A stretch of 64,000 nucleotides of DNA from Novosphingobium sp. JCM 18896 (GTDB lineage: Bacteria; Pseudomonadota; Alphaproteobacteria; Sphingomonadales; Sphingomonadaceae): the NCBI RefSeq assembly GCF_025938095.1, contig NZ_JAPCZF010000009.1:91435-155434 (forward strand), given 5' to 3'. The notes beneath the pieces were generated by a model. The model was not told where the DNA came from. It did not search any database and worked only from the letters and a program-made list of their open reading frames with translations. Shown here piece after piece: positions 9,500-17,201 of this stretch (position 1 is its first letter; every line of letters starts with the position of its first letter). Made by a program: the position numbers and the translations under genes.

Positions 9500-10114
9500 A
9501 TGGGATGGCTGTCGATGCGCCTTGCCAGTATGGATGGGCACGCGAGCCCCAAGCAATATCTCGACGCGCAGTTCACCTATGAACGGTCTGCGACCGAGGA
9601 GGCTCCTCCTCACGGCTACCGTGTTCTGGAGAGCGCGTGCCCGGGCAACCGCGTCTATTATGCCGCGCTCCAGGCTTACGACGACAACGGTCCTGGCGCG
9701 GTGACCGCGATCGTCTGCCTGGTGCGGTGGAACCCGAAGGCAGACGACGGTTTCGCGTTTTCATACAAGGACATGAGCGAAAGCATGGGGCCAAATGAGG
9801 CCGATTGCCCGCTCAGGATCCTCGATCGGCTGACGCCGACGCGCGATCCGAATGCCTTGGACTGGCGTCGACGCTGTTTTGCGACGATCCGGCGCCGTTC
9901 GCGCGCATTGCCGGACGGCGCGCTGATCCGGTTTCCCGAGCCGATCGCTTTCAGTGACAATACCCAGCACGAACTCATGCGCGTGATGCGCAGCGGCAAG
10001 CAGATCGTTCTCACGCGCAGCGATGGGACCGGTCGGTATCGTGTCAGCGGGCTGCTGGACCGAAAATTCGAGATCGTGCGCGAGCGCAAGATCATGCCGA
10101 CCATCTTCACCTGA
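9500..10114 (+). CDS. Conserved hypothetical protein (DUF6927-like)
   Basis: 204-aa soluble protein starting MGWLSMRLASMDGH, 9 bp after the previous stop and with AGGAGATCATC in front of the ATG. The sequence resembles proteins I remember as DUF6927 on sphingomonad plasmids, but that label is from memory. Visible features are a central CPGNRVYYAAL stretch and a basic region near residues 115-135 (WRRRCFATIRRRSR). No catalytic motif is apparent. The tight spacing on both sides suggests cotranscription with its neighbours. Confidence 0.65.
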   Translation: MGWLSMRLASMDGHASPKQYLDAQFTYERSATEEAPPHGYRVLESACPGNRVYYAALQAYDDNGPGAVTAIVCLVRWNPKADDGFAFSYKDMSESMGPNEADCPLRILDRLTPTRDPNALDWRRRCFATIRRRSRALPDGALIRFPEPIAFSDNTQHELMRVMRSGKQIVLTRSDGTGRYRVSGLLDRKFEIVRERKIMPTIFT

Positions 10115-10126
10115 AAGGCCCGGCCA

Positions 10127-10330
10127 GTGACCGACCCTGTTCTTGATCCGCGTCGACGGACGCTTTGCAGCCGTGGCAACGCGGACAGGATTGCGCAGAA
10201 AATGTGCGAGGAGACCGCCATGCCCTTCGCAGTGGTGCGTACCGACTTCGCCCTGCAGCCCTATCGGGTCGTCAGGGTCGCCGATACGACTTCCCACGAC
10301 ACGATAGAGCTTGAGGTGATGACGCTCTGA
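10127..10330 (+). CDS. Small hypothetical protein
   Basis: 67-aa reading frame starting at GTG 10127 with GAAAGG 8 nt upstream, 12 bp after the preceding gene. A shorter start, ATG 10220 preceded by GAGGAGA, would leave only the C-terminal 36 residues (MPFAVVRTDFALQPYR...), and may be the true one. Function unknown. The stop abuts the convergent gene at 10331 without any gap. Confidence 0.45.
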   Translation: MTDPVLDPRRRTLCSRGNADRIAQKMCEETAMPFAVVRTDFALQPYRVVRVADTTSHDTIELEVMTL

Positions 10331-10828
10331 CTATTCCTCGATCACGCCGCCAAGATCAGGATCGAGATACCAGGAGGGGCCTTCCTCGAAATCGGGATCG
10401 GCGCTCACCAGCGGACCGTCCGGCTGCGCCGCGACGTATGGGTTCACCATAACCGCCGGCCACTCCTTGGCCCGGAACAGATCCGCCGAGATGACAGTGC
10501 GTTTTCCCAGCAACGCCTCGAGCCAGGTCAAGACTTCCAGCATCTGGATGACACCGCGGCCCGCCAGCTGGTAATAGAGGCAGCGCTGATAGTCGTCGCA
10601 CTCTGTGCCAAGAATGCGGGCCAGGCGCTTCTTTGCTCCGATGCGACCTTCGTGAACGCCTTCGACAGCTTCGCGCAGTTCACGCGTGGAATAATAAGCA
10701 TCGAACGGCTCGATACCGATCGACGCATTTGCGACCATGCGACGAGCCGGTGAGTTGCGCTCGTCGAGCGCCTCGTCCCTTAGTTGAATATCGAGGTCGA
10801 ACCGGCCAATCTCGAACTTCTTGATCAT
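10331..10828 (-). CDS. Hypothetical protein under a LexA-type box
   Basis: 165-aa protein of unknown family, start ATG (10828) preceded by AGGAG. The frame stays open upstream, but the LexA box and ribosome site place the start here. The sequence is acidic at the C-terminus (DPDFEEGPSWYLDPDLGG) with a helical centre. It is the only leftward gene among rightward ones in this segment. Because a perfect GTTC-N7-GTTC lies 20 nt upstream of the start, I infer induction by DNA damage. I cannot assign a molecular function. Confidence 0.65.
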   Translation of the reverse strand: MIKKFEIGRFDLDIQLRDEALDERNSPARRMVANASIGIEPFDAYYSTRELREAVEGVHEGRIGAKKRLARILGTECDDYQRCLYYQLAGRGVIQMLEVLTWLEALLGKRTVISADLFRAKEWPAVMVNPYVAAQPDGPLVSADPDFEEGPSWYLDPDLGGVIEE

Positions 10829-10847
10829 GCTGCTCTCCTGTTGGAAA

Positions 10848-10862
10848 GAACGTATCAAGAAC
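10848..10862 (-). promoter_or_regulatory. Candidate LexA (SOS) box, GTTC-N7-GTTC
   Basis: GAACGTATCAAGAAC on the plus strand reads GTTCTTGATACGTTC on the minus strand. It matches the direct-repeat LexA operator of alphaproteobacteria and lies 20 nt upstream of the start of the leftward gene and 30 nt upstream of the DUF1173 gene. Confidence 0.55.
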
Positions 10863-10892
10863 AAATGTCCTGCACAAGAGGTCGTTTGAACT

Positions 10893-12185
10893 ATGTGGTT
10901 GGTACCGCGCGATACCCACGGACTATCTGCGCGCCGAGAAATTCCCCCGAGCGTGCAGGATGCCCTGGTACGTTGGTACACCGGGAAAGGCAGCGATGCC
11001 GATCACCGCGCGTCCGTCACGCTGGTGACGATTGCGCGTGAGAACGAGCAGTGGATCGCTTGCGGTTGCCTCGGCGAAACATGCCCGCCGCCGCTCACCA
11101 GTCCAGCGTACCTGTCCGAAGCCGAGACCTATTACCTCCGCCGGCTGACGAGCCGCCCGCTGCACCAACGCCGCTGCCCATTCTACCTACCCCAGGCGCC
11201 TGACCGCATCCGGGAGCGACCGGGCGACAGTCTGTTCGAGATCGAATTCCCCAAGGGCCTGTTCAATGCGCACAAGAAGGCTCCCGAGAAGCTCGCGCAG
11301 CAACCCGACGACGAGGAGCTCGACGATCGCAGCCGCGGCGTCTCGATCCCGCGCCTGGGTCGATTGCTCTGGATGCTGCTCGAAGCGTCCCATGCAAACG
11401 TGCTGCCGGCGCTTCCGGCCCAAGGCCGGCCGGAGCATGGCCTGCGCGACGAGTTCGCGCGCATCCGCGAGGCGGCGAGCCGGTTCCTGATAGCCCCGCG
11501 GATCAACTTGCAGGACCACCTCTACTTCAACGTAAAGGATTGGGAGGCCCGGCGCGTTCACGCTCGTCTGCGCGAGGCCGAAAAACTTTGGCCCGGCGAT
11601 TTTGCCCCGCAGGCCTTCCTGCTTCTCGAGGCGCACGGGATCTCGGGGACGACCATCCATACCGGGCTCGGCGACCTCAAGGTCCGCAACCGCGTCCAGC
11701 ACACCGGCATCATCCGTGCCAAGGTCGAGCCGCCCTTCATCGTCCTCGCCGTCGTGGGCGAGCATAGCCCGCGTGAAGGATACCTTCCGCTCCGCGCCTA
11801 CGCGCAACCGGTGTTCAAGGGGAACCGCTTCATCCCGGTTGATCGCGAAGAGGATCGAACCTTTCTCGAGCAGTTGGTCAGTTTCCAATACCGGATGCGC
11901 CGCAAGAATGTGCAGGTCGCGATCAAGCGCCCGCTATTCGATATTGTCACCCAGGCCGGCAAAGTGCGCCCCGATGCCATCGTTGCCTTCCTCGACCTGC
12001 GCACAGGTCTCGAGGCCGATTTCGCGGTTCAGTTGCTGCGCGAACGCACGCCTCAGTACCTGGAGATGAAGGCCGATGAACGACAGCGGTTCGAGGAATT
12101 CCATCGAACCCTGAGTGTCCAGGTGCACCAGCTCGGTGATGCCGACTTCCTGGACCGCCTCGAGGCGATGCTCGACCAGGCCTGA
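10893..12185 (+). CDS. DUF1173-family protein
   Basis: 430-aa protein resembling the DUF1173 family found on proteobacterial plasmids and integrative elements; function unknown. An N-terminal cysteine group, CGCLGETC, followed about 40 residues later by HQRRCPF suggests a metal-binding (SWIM/zinc-ribbon-like) fold. The rest is mixed alpha/beta with no recognisable catalytic motif. The ribosome site is weak (AGAGG, 11 nt away), so the true start could lie a few codons downstream. It opens a rightward run with the genes at 12240 and 12876, the run later interrupted by the arsenic transposon. Confidence 0.65.
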   Translation: MWLVPRDTHGLSARREIPPSVQDALVRWYTGKGSDADHRASVTLVTIARENEQWIACGCLGETCPPPLTSPAYLSEAETYYLRRLTSRPLHQRRCPFYLPQAPDRIRERPGDSLFEIEFPKGLFNAHKKAPEKLAQQPDDEELDDRSRGVSIPRLGRLLWMLLEASHANVLPALPAQGRPEHGLRDEFARIREAASRFLIAPRINLQDHLYFNVKDWEARRVHARLREAEKLWPGDFAPQAFLLLEAHGISGTTIHTGLGDLKVRNRVQHTGIIRAKVEPPFIVLAVVGEHSPREGYLPLRAYAQPVFKGNRFIPVDREEDRTFLEQLVSFQYRMRRKNVQVAIKRPLFDIVTQAGKVRPDAIVAFLDLRTGLEADFAVQLLRERTPQYLEMKADERQRFEEFHRTLSVQVHQLGDADFLDRLEAMLDQA

Positions 12186-12239
12186 GCCGCCTGAAAGGTG
12201 AAGGGGGATGAGAGCGGCGAACTCGCACAGGAGATCGCC

Positions 12240-12863
12240 ATGAAGACGTTCGCATTCAGTCCCCGGCCTCAATCGTCCATCTGGGGGGCAATCCAGGAGG
12301 CCGATCAGATTCTTCCCGGCATCTGGTCGGTGACCACGCCGTCGCATGGCGGCCTCATCCTCTCCGATCAGCGACAGCAGGCTATGCCGGATTCACTCCG
12401 CATCGAGGGCGCTTCGTATGAGGAAGACGTGGACTGGTCGCATGTCATTCTCGCCCACGAGGCCGAAATTGCACGGCTAGGCCGTTATCCGGCGTCATTC
12501 CTTCAGCTCGCCCGTGACACCGTCCGCTGTTGGCATCCCGACGCGTTCTCGGCCTTCACTGGTGAAAGCGTGACGGAGAACCAGTCGCATGTTCTTAAGC
12601 GCCGCAAGGCCTACCAGGATAGCATCGGCGAGTTGTGCGTCACCGCCGCCTGGGGCAGCTGGGCCGATTGGGTTCCAGAGGGGAAGACCGGCGTCGTCGG
12701 AATGATCGTCGAAAGCGTCAATCATCTGGGCTTCGCCAGCTACGCTGGCGAACGACAGTTCGCCTTGGTCGACGCCAAAATCTACGAAGGCCGCAAGGAG
12801 CCGGCGTCCTTCGCGAGCCTCGGCGCCGAGCTCATCGACTGCCCACCCGGCATGAACCTTTGA
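12240..12863 (+). CDS. Hypothetical protein
   Basis: 207-aa soluble protein of unknown family. I chose ATG 12240 because CAGGAG lies 7 nt upstream; the frame is open a further 14 codons to 12198 without a comparable site. The N-terminus (FAFSPRPQSSIWGAIQEA) and the C-terminal DAKIYEGRKEPASF region look like an ordinary globular fold. It has no transmembrane segments or cysteine motif. It is 12 bp from the TGT/DpdA-like gene and likely in the same transcript. Confidence 0.6.
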   Translation: MKTFAFSPRPQSSIWGAIQEADQILPGIWSVTTPSHGGLILSDQRQQAMPDSLRIEGASYEEDVDWSHVILAHEAEIARLGRYPASFLQLARDTVRCWHPDAFSAFTGESVTENQSHVLKRRKAYQDSIGELCVTAAWGSWADWVPEGKTGVVGMIVESVNHLGFASYAGERQFALVDAKIYEGRKEPASFASLGAELIDCPPGMNL

Positions 12864-12875
12864 GGCGGGCCGGGC

Positions 12876-13826
12876 ATGATACAGATCGCACTTGGCCTGC
12901 CTCATTTGCGCCCAGGCCCCATCCTGCGCCGAGCGCTAACCTTGAGGGCGACGGTGCTCGTTTCAGCCAGCGCGCTCGCTCGTTGGAAGTCTGCGGGAGG
13001 TCAACGCCAATGGATCGGTTGGGACTTCGCGCAACTGGGCAACCTGCCCGCAAGCGTCGACGCCATCCTCGATTCTGGCGGGTTCACGAGCCACGTCGTC
13101 TACGGCGGCTTTCCGTGGTCGATCGACGACTACATCGCGCTCGCCGTGGCGCATCCCTTTCGCCTGTTCGCCAGCTTCGATTACCCCTGCGAGGCCGAAA
13201 TTGCGCGCGACCGGGCATCCGTGTCCGAGCGACTGTCCCGAACGATCGGCGCCAACAGAGAAACCCGCCGCAGAGCTGATGCCACTGGCATTGCCGACAG
13301 GTTTATGCCGGTCCTGCAAGGCCGATCGCCGACGGACTACGAACGCTGCGCCGACGCTCTAGCCTGGTCCATGGTCCCGGGCAGAGTAGTTGGTGTCGGC
13401 TCGATGTGTCGCCGGGAGGTCCGCGGGCCGGAAGGCCTGATCGCGGTCGTTGAGCACCTGGATCGGATTCTGCCGGCCGGTGTTCGCCTGCATTGCTTTG
13501 TGGTCAAAGGCGCGGCCTTGCCCTATCTGCGCGCGTTTGAAGATCGGATCGCCAGTATAGATTCTATGGCCTACGGAATCGCGGCTCGCCGTGAAGCTTA
13601 TGAGCGCGGGATCTCCAAAACCGACATGCTGGTCGCAGACCATATGACGCGCTGGTTCCTGCGGCAAAAGCGCCGAGCCCGCAGCCCGGTTCGGCTGCTG
13701 CCGCCCTCACTCGCCCCGAGGCCGGAATTGCGACCAACCGACCCTTGGAGTTTGGCGATCGCCACTGCTCGTAAGGAGATCGGCGAGCTCATTGAAATGG
13801 GCGACCTCTTAGGTCCGGTCCTCTGA
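12876..13826 (+). CDS. TGT-fold protein, DpdA-like (queuine/7-deazaguanine transglycosylase-like)
   Basis: 316-aa protein with the hallmarks of the tRNA-guanine transglycosylase barrel: LDSGGF at 65-70 (the substrate Asp is D66), VLQGR near 147, GVGSMCRR near 174, and SIDS at 227-230, where D229 could be the nucleophile. The usual C-terminal zinc cluster of tRNA enzymes is not visible. That pattern is closer to DpdA-type proteins, which insert 7-deazaguanine bases into DNA, than to tRNA TGT. Whether it acts on DNA is inference. A PP-loop enzyme gene at 24304 would have been a near neighbour before the transposon inserted directly after this stop codon. Confidence 0.65.
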   Translation: MIQIALGLPHLRPGPILRRALTLRATVLVSASALARWKSAGGQRQWIGWDFAQLGNLPASVDAILDSGGFTSHVVYGGFPWSIDDYIALAVAHPFRLFASFDYPCEAEIARDRASVSERLSRTIGANRETRRRADATGIADRFMPVLQGRSPTDYERCADALAWSMVPGRVVGVGSMCRREVRGPEGLIAVVEHLDRILPAGVRLHCFVVKGAALPYLRAFEDRIASIDSMAYGIAARREAYERGISKTDMLVADHMTRWFLRQKRRARSPVRLLPPSLAPRPELRPTDPWSLAIATARKEIGELIEMGDLLGPVL

Positions 13827-13854
13827 TCTGTCTCATTAGGAACGGATGCGGAGA

Positions 13855-13911
13855 GGGATCAGGCCGACCGCCGCGCTAACCCAAAGAGCTGGCGGTGGTC
13901 GGCCTGATCCC
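13855..13911 (-). terminator. Large hairpin downstream of the ars operon
   Basis: Arms GGGATCAGGCCGACC (13855-13869) and GGTCGGCCTGATCCC (13897-13911) pair perfectly, with further GCC/GGC pairing inside. It lies just after arsH (reading leftward). There is no clear T-run on that strand, so it may be a transcript-stabilising or transposon-end structure as well as a terminator. Confidence 0.6.
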
Positions 13912-13932
13912 TCGCTTGGCGAGGCGCTCGAC

Positions 13933-14673
13933 TTAAGCGATCGACTGCGATGCCAGATCGGGAGCGGCACCCTGCTTTGCCGCCTCCGCCTTCCGCTCCG
14001 AATAGCGGTCGACGAGCTGCGCGGCGTGCCCACGGGTGAGCACGGTGAAGCGCACCAGTTCCTCCATCACATCGACGATGCGGTCATAATAGCTGGAGGG
14101 TTTCATGCGCCCGGCTTCGTCGAACTCCTTGTAGGCCATCGCCACGCTTGACTGGTTGGGAATGGTGAACATCCGCATCCAGCGGCCGAGCAGCCGCAGC
14201 GTGTTGACCGCATTGAACGATTGCGAGCCACCCGACACCTGCATCACCGCGAGCGTGCGGCCCTGGGTCGGGCGCATCCCCTTCATCTCCAGCGGCAGAT
14301 GGTCGATCTGCGCTTTCATGATGCCGGTAATCTGGCCGTGCCGCTCCGGGCTGCACCACACCATGCCTTCGGACCACATGGCATGGTCGCGCAGTTCATG
14401 GACGGCGGGATGATCGTCGCCCTTCACCTGATCCGGCAATGGCAGGTCGAAGGGATCGAAGATGCGCGTCTCGGCCCCGAAGAATTGGAGCAACCGCGCG
14501 GCCTCCTCGACCGCGAAGCGCGAGAAGGACCGATCGCGCAATGAGCCGTAGAGTAGCAGGATACGCGGCGGCGGATCGCCCGCGCCAAGCCCGAGCGCCG
14601 GCCGCTCATGGGCATAACGCAGATCGAGCGCGGGGAGATTGTCCGGGTCGGTCAGCTCGCGAATACGGGTCAA
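13933..14673 (-). CDS. arsH: ArsH, NADPH-dependent FMN reductase / organoarsenical oxidase
   Basis: 246-aa flavodoxin-fold protein. The phosphate-binding loop LLYGSLRDRSFSR (about 38-50) and the SPERHGQITGIMKAQIDH region are typical of ArsH, which oxidises trivalent organoarsenicals and reduces quinones or metals. It starts at TTG 14673, overlapping the acr3 stop by 4 bases, so it is translationally coupled as the last gene of the ars operon. Length is normal for the family. Confidence 0.93.
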   Translation of the reverse strand: MTRIRELTDPDNLPALDLRYAHERPALGLGAGDPPPRILLLYGSLRDRSFSRFAVEEAARLLQFFGAETRIFDPFDLPLPDQVKGDDHPAVHELRDHAMWSEGMVWCSPERHGQITGIMKAQIDHLPLEMKGMRPTQGRTLAVMQVSGGSQSFNAVNTLRLLGRWMRMFTIPNQSSVAMAYKEFDEAGRMKPSSYYDRIVDVMEELVRFTVLTRGHAAQLVDRYSERKAEAAKQGAAPDLASQSIA

Positions 14674-15746
14674 GCCATCGCTCCCTTCTCATACCAGCCG
14701 CGCGACAGCTTCACGATCGCGACGACCGACAGCATCACCGGCACCTCGACCAGCACACCCACTACGGTGGCGAGCGCAGCACCGGACTTGAGGCCGAACA
14801 GGCTGATCGCGGCGGCGACCGCCAGCTCGAAGAAATTGGAGGCGCCGATCAGCGCGGCGGGCGCGGCCACGCACCACGCCACGCCGAAGCGGCGGCTCAG
14901 CCAATAGGCCAGCCCCGCATTGAAATAGACCTGTACGAGAATCGGCACAGCGATGAGCGCGATCACCAAGGGCTGCGCGACGATCGCCTCGCCCTGGAAG
15001 CCGAACAGCAGCACCAGCGTCGCCAGCAAAGCGGTGAGCGACACCGGCCCGAGCCGGGCCAGCAACCCGTCCAGCGCTGCCTGTCCGCCCGACGCCAGTA
15101 CGGCGCGGCGGACGAGCTGCGCGACGATCACCGGCACGACGATATAGAGGCCGACCGAGAGCAGTAGCGTATCCCACGGCACCGTCACCGAGGCGACACC
15201 GAGCAGCAGCCCCACCAGCGGCGCAAAGGCGAACACCATGATGAGATCGTTCAGCGCCACCTGGCTCAGCGTGTAGTTCGGCTCGCCGTCGCAGAGGTTC
15301 GACCACACGAACACCATTGCCGTGCAGGGCGCAGCCGCGAGTAGGATAAGCCCGGCAATGTAAGACGGAGCTTCGCCCGCCGGCAGCAGCGGCGCGAACA
15401 GCCAGCCCAGGAACAGCGTACCAAGTAGCGCCATCGAGAAAGGCTTGACCGCCCAGTTGATGAACAGGGTGACGCCGACGCCCTTCCAGTGCTGGCGGAC
15501 GCTTCCCAGCGCGCCGAAATCGATCTTGAGCAGCATCGGCACGATCATCAGCCAGATTAGCACCGCGACCACGAGATTGACCCGCGCCACCTCGGCCGAG
15601 GCAATCGCGCCAAACAAGCCGGGCAACAGATGGCCGAGCGCGATGCCTGCGACGATGCAGAGCGCCACCCACAGGGTCAGATACCGCTCGAAGAAGGAGA
15701 TGCCGGGACGGACCGGCGCGGTGTCGGCGTCGAAAACGGTCGCCAT
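14670..15746 (-). CDS. acr3: ACR3-family arsenite efflux permease
   Basis: 358-aa integral membrane protein with about ten hydrophobic segments. It has the Acr3 signature APCTAMVFVWS containing the essential cysteine of the fourth segment, and NDLIMVFAFAP after it. It exports arsenite, As(OH)3, produced by the two reductases encoded just upstream. The start ATG lies 3 bp after the arsC stop. Length and motif order are those of bacterial Acr3, not ArsB. Confidence 0.95.
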   Translation of the reverse strand: MATVFDADTAPVRPGISFFERYLTLWVALCIVAGIALGHLLPGLFGAIASAEVARVNLVVAVLIWLMIVPMLLKIDFGALGSVRQHWKGVGVTLFINWAVKPFSMALLGTLFLGWLFAPLLPAGEAPSYIAGLILLAAAPCTAMVFVWSNLCDGEPNYTLSQVALNDLIMVFAFAPLVGLLLGVASVTVPWDTLLLSVGLYIVVPVIVAQLVRRAVLASGGQAALDGLLARLGPVSLTALLATLVLLFGFQGEAIVAQPLVIALIAVPILVQVYFNAGLAYWLSRRFGVAWCVAAPAALIGASNFFELAVAAAISLFGLKSGAALATVVGVLVEVPVMLSVVAIVKLSRGWYEKGAMA

Positions 15747-15749
15747 GCC

Positions 15750-16175
15750 TCAGATCACCCGCGCGCCGGTCGCATCGACAACTTGCTGGCCGTCCTCCTT
15801 GGCGAAGGCGCCCTGTTGCGGCGCGGGCAGCAGGTCCAGCACCGCCTCCGAAGGGCGGCACAGCTTCACGCCGAGCGGCGAGACGACCAGCGGCCGGTTG
15901 ATGAGGATCGGATGCGCCATCATCGCGTCGATCAGGGATTCATCGGACAGGGAGGGATCGCCCAGGCCAAGTTCGGCATAGGGCGTGCCCTTCTCGCGCA
16001 GCAGCTCGCGCGGTGTGATGCCGGCGCGCTCGATAAGCTGGACCAGCAGCGTCCGCGATGGCGGGGTTTTCAGATATTCGATGACGTGCGGCTCGACACC
16101 CGCATTGCGGATCAGGCCCAGCACGTTGCGCGACGTGCCGCACTCCGGGTTGTGATAGACGATGATGTCGGTCAC
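15750..16175 (-). CDS. arsC: Glutaredoxin-dependent arsenate reductase ArsC
   Basis: 141-aa protein with the ArsC/Spx thioredoxin-like fold. Catalytic C12 sits in YHNPECGTSRN, the same position as in the plasmid R773 enzyme, and the RPLVV region carries an anion-binding arginine. It reduces As(V) to As(III) with glutathione and glutaredoxin. The GTG start at 16175 overlaps the stop of the upstream reductase (GTGA) and has GGGGAG upstream; the open frame extends further but only as overlap. Confidence 0.93.
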   Translation of the reverse strand: MTDIIVYHNPECGTSRNVLGLIRNAGVEPHVIEYLKTPPSRTLLVQLIERAGITPRELLREKGTPYAELGLGDPSLSDESLIDAMMAHPILINRPLVVSPLGVKLCRPSEAVLDLLPAPQQGAFAKEDGQQVVDATGARVI

Positions 16176-16702
16176 GCCGCATCTCCCCGGCGAGCGGTCG
16201 AGCCTTCGGCATGGCCGATCTCGCGCAGCTTGGCGGTCAGCGCCGTGGCTTCGAGCTTGTCGATCGGCAGCGAGATGAACAGCCGTATGCGGTTTTCCAG
16301 ATAGTTCAGCGCCATCACGAAAGCGCGTTCGCGCTCGATGTCGCCGCCCTGGACATGGCTGGGGTCTTCGATGCCCCAATGGGCGGTCATGGGATGGCCG
16401 GGCCATACCGGGCAAACTTCACCGGCCGCGTCGTCGCAAACGGTGAACACGAAATCCATGACTGGCGCACCGGGCTGGGAAAATTCTTCCCAACTTTTCG
16501 AGCGCAGGCCCTCGGTCGGATAGTCGAGCCGCTCCAGCAGTGCGAGCGCGTCGGGGCTGACCGCACCCTTGGGATAGCTCCCGGCCGAGAAGGCATGAAA
16601 GCGGCCTTGGCCGAGCTTGTTCATGGCGCTTTCGGCGAGGATCGAGCGCGCCGAATTGCCGGTACAGAGGAACAGGACGTTGAATACGCGATCGGTGGAC
16701 AT
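16172..16702 (-). CDS. arsC: Low-molecular-weight phosphatase-type arsenate reductase
   Basis: 176-aa protein of the LMW protein-tyrosine-phosphatase fold. The P-loop is C13-TGNSARS (CX5R-S), and the tail continues beyond the usual 140 residues with a helical extension. It reduces arsenate by the Cys-relay mechanism and so duplicates the role of the glutaredoxin-type enzyme encoded next to it. The ATG at 16702 fits the family N-terminus (MSTDRVFNVLFLC). It is cotranscribed with arsR (gap 11 bp) and the downstream arsC (4-base overlap). Confidence 0.92.
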   Translation of the reverse strand: MSTDRVFNVLFLCTGNSARSILAESAMNKLGQGRFHAFSAGSYPKGAVSPDALALLERLDYPTEGLRSKSWEEFSQPGAPVMDFVFTVCDDAAGEVCPVWPGHPMTAHWGIEDPSHVQGGDIERERAFVMALNYLENRIRLFISLPIDKLEATALTAKLREIGHAEGSTARRGDAA

Positions 16703-16713
16703 GGCAGTCTCCG

Positions 16714-17046
16714 TCAGCAGCAGGGGACGAGTTCGGCGACGAGTGGCGCACACAGCTCCGGCTTCCCGGCGCAGCAGTCCTTAACCAGAAAGAGGGTCAG
16801 CGCGCGCAGCGCACCGAGGTCGGCGCGGTAGATAATCGAGCGGCTGTGCCGCTCGGAACGCAGCAGGCCCGCGCGCGTCAACGCGGCGAGGTGCGCGGAC
16901 ATCGTGTTCTGCGGAACGTCGAGCGCTTTCGCGATCTCGCCGGCGGGCAATCCGTCGGGCTCGTGGCGCACCAGCAACCGAAATGCGTCAAGGCGCGTGC
17001 CCTGTGCGAGAGCGGAAAGGGCCGTGATAGCCGAATCTGTATCCAT
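16714..17046 (-). CDS. arsR: ArsR/SmtB-type arsenite-responsive repressor
   Basis: 110-aa winged-helix repressor. The recognition helix lies in DVPQNTMSAHLAALTRAGL (43-61). Cysteines C91, C92 and C99 (KDCCAGKPELC) and the C-terminal pair C109-C110 are the likely arsenite ligands. I chose the start at 17046 because homologues begin near here; an in-frame ATG at 17088 would add 14 residues. A perfect palindrome spans the start, so the protein very probably represses its own operon, which continues through both reductases, acr3 and arsH. Confidence 0.9.
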   Translation of the reverse strand: MDTDSAITALSALAQGTRLDAFRLLVRHEPDGLPAGEIAKALDVPQNTMSAHLAALTRAGLLRSERHSRSIIYRADLGALRALTLFLVKDCCAGKPELCAPLVAELVPCC

Positions 17047-17072
17047 ATATCCGAGATAGTGGATATATGGAT
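17041..17072. promoter_or_regulatory. ArsR operator: perfect 12-bp inverted repeat
   Basis: ATCCATATATCC (17041-17052) and GGATATATGGAT (17061-17072) are exact complements with an 8-bp spacer. The site covers the arsR start codon and the AT-rich promoter between the ars operon and the divergent recombinases. Position and symmetry make it the probable ArsR binding site. Confidence 0.8.
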
Positions 17073-17201
17073 GAATTGGAACAGGCATTGCGTCGCCCGA
17101 CCCAAAAATTGCTCGCTCAGCCGACTGTCCGAACAGGAAGGGCCGGGATGATGTTAGAATAACCGCCCTGATCCCGCGTGGGTGAGGCGGAGGTGTGATC
17201 C

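Noticed and set aside
13855..13911. tRNA-like hairpin
   Set aside because: It is a single long stem with no cloverleaf or T-loop sequence; no tRNA or rRNA was recognised anywhere in the window.
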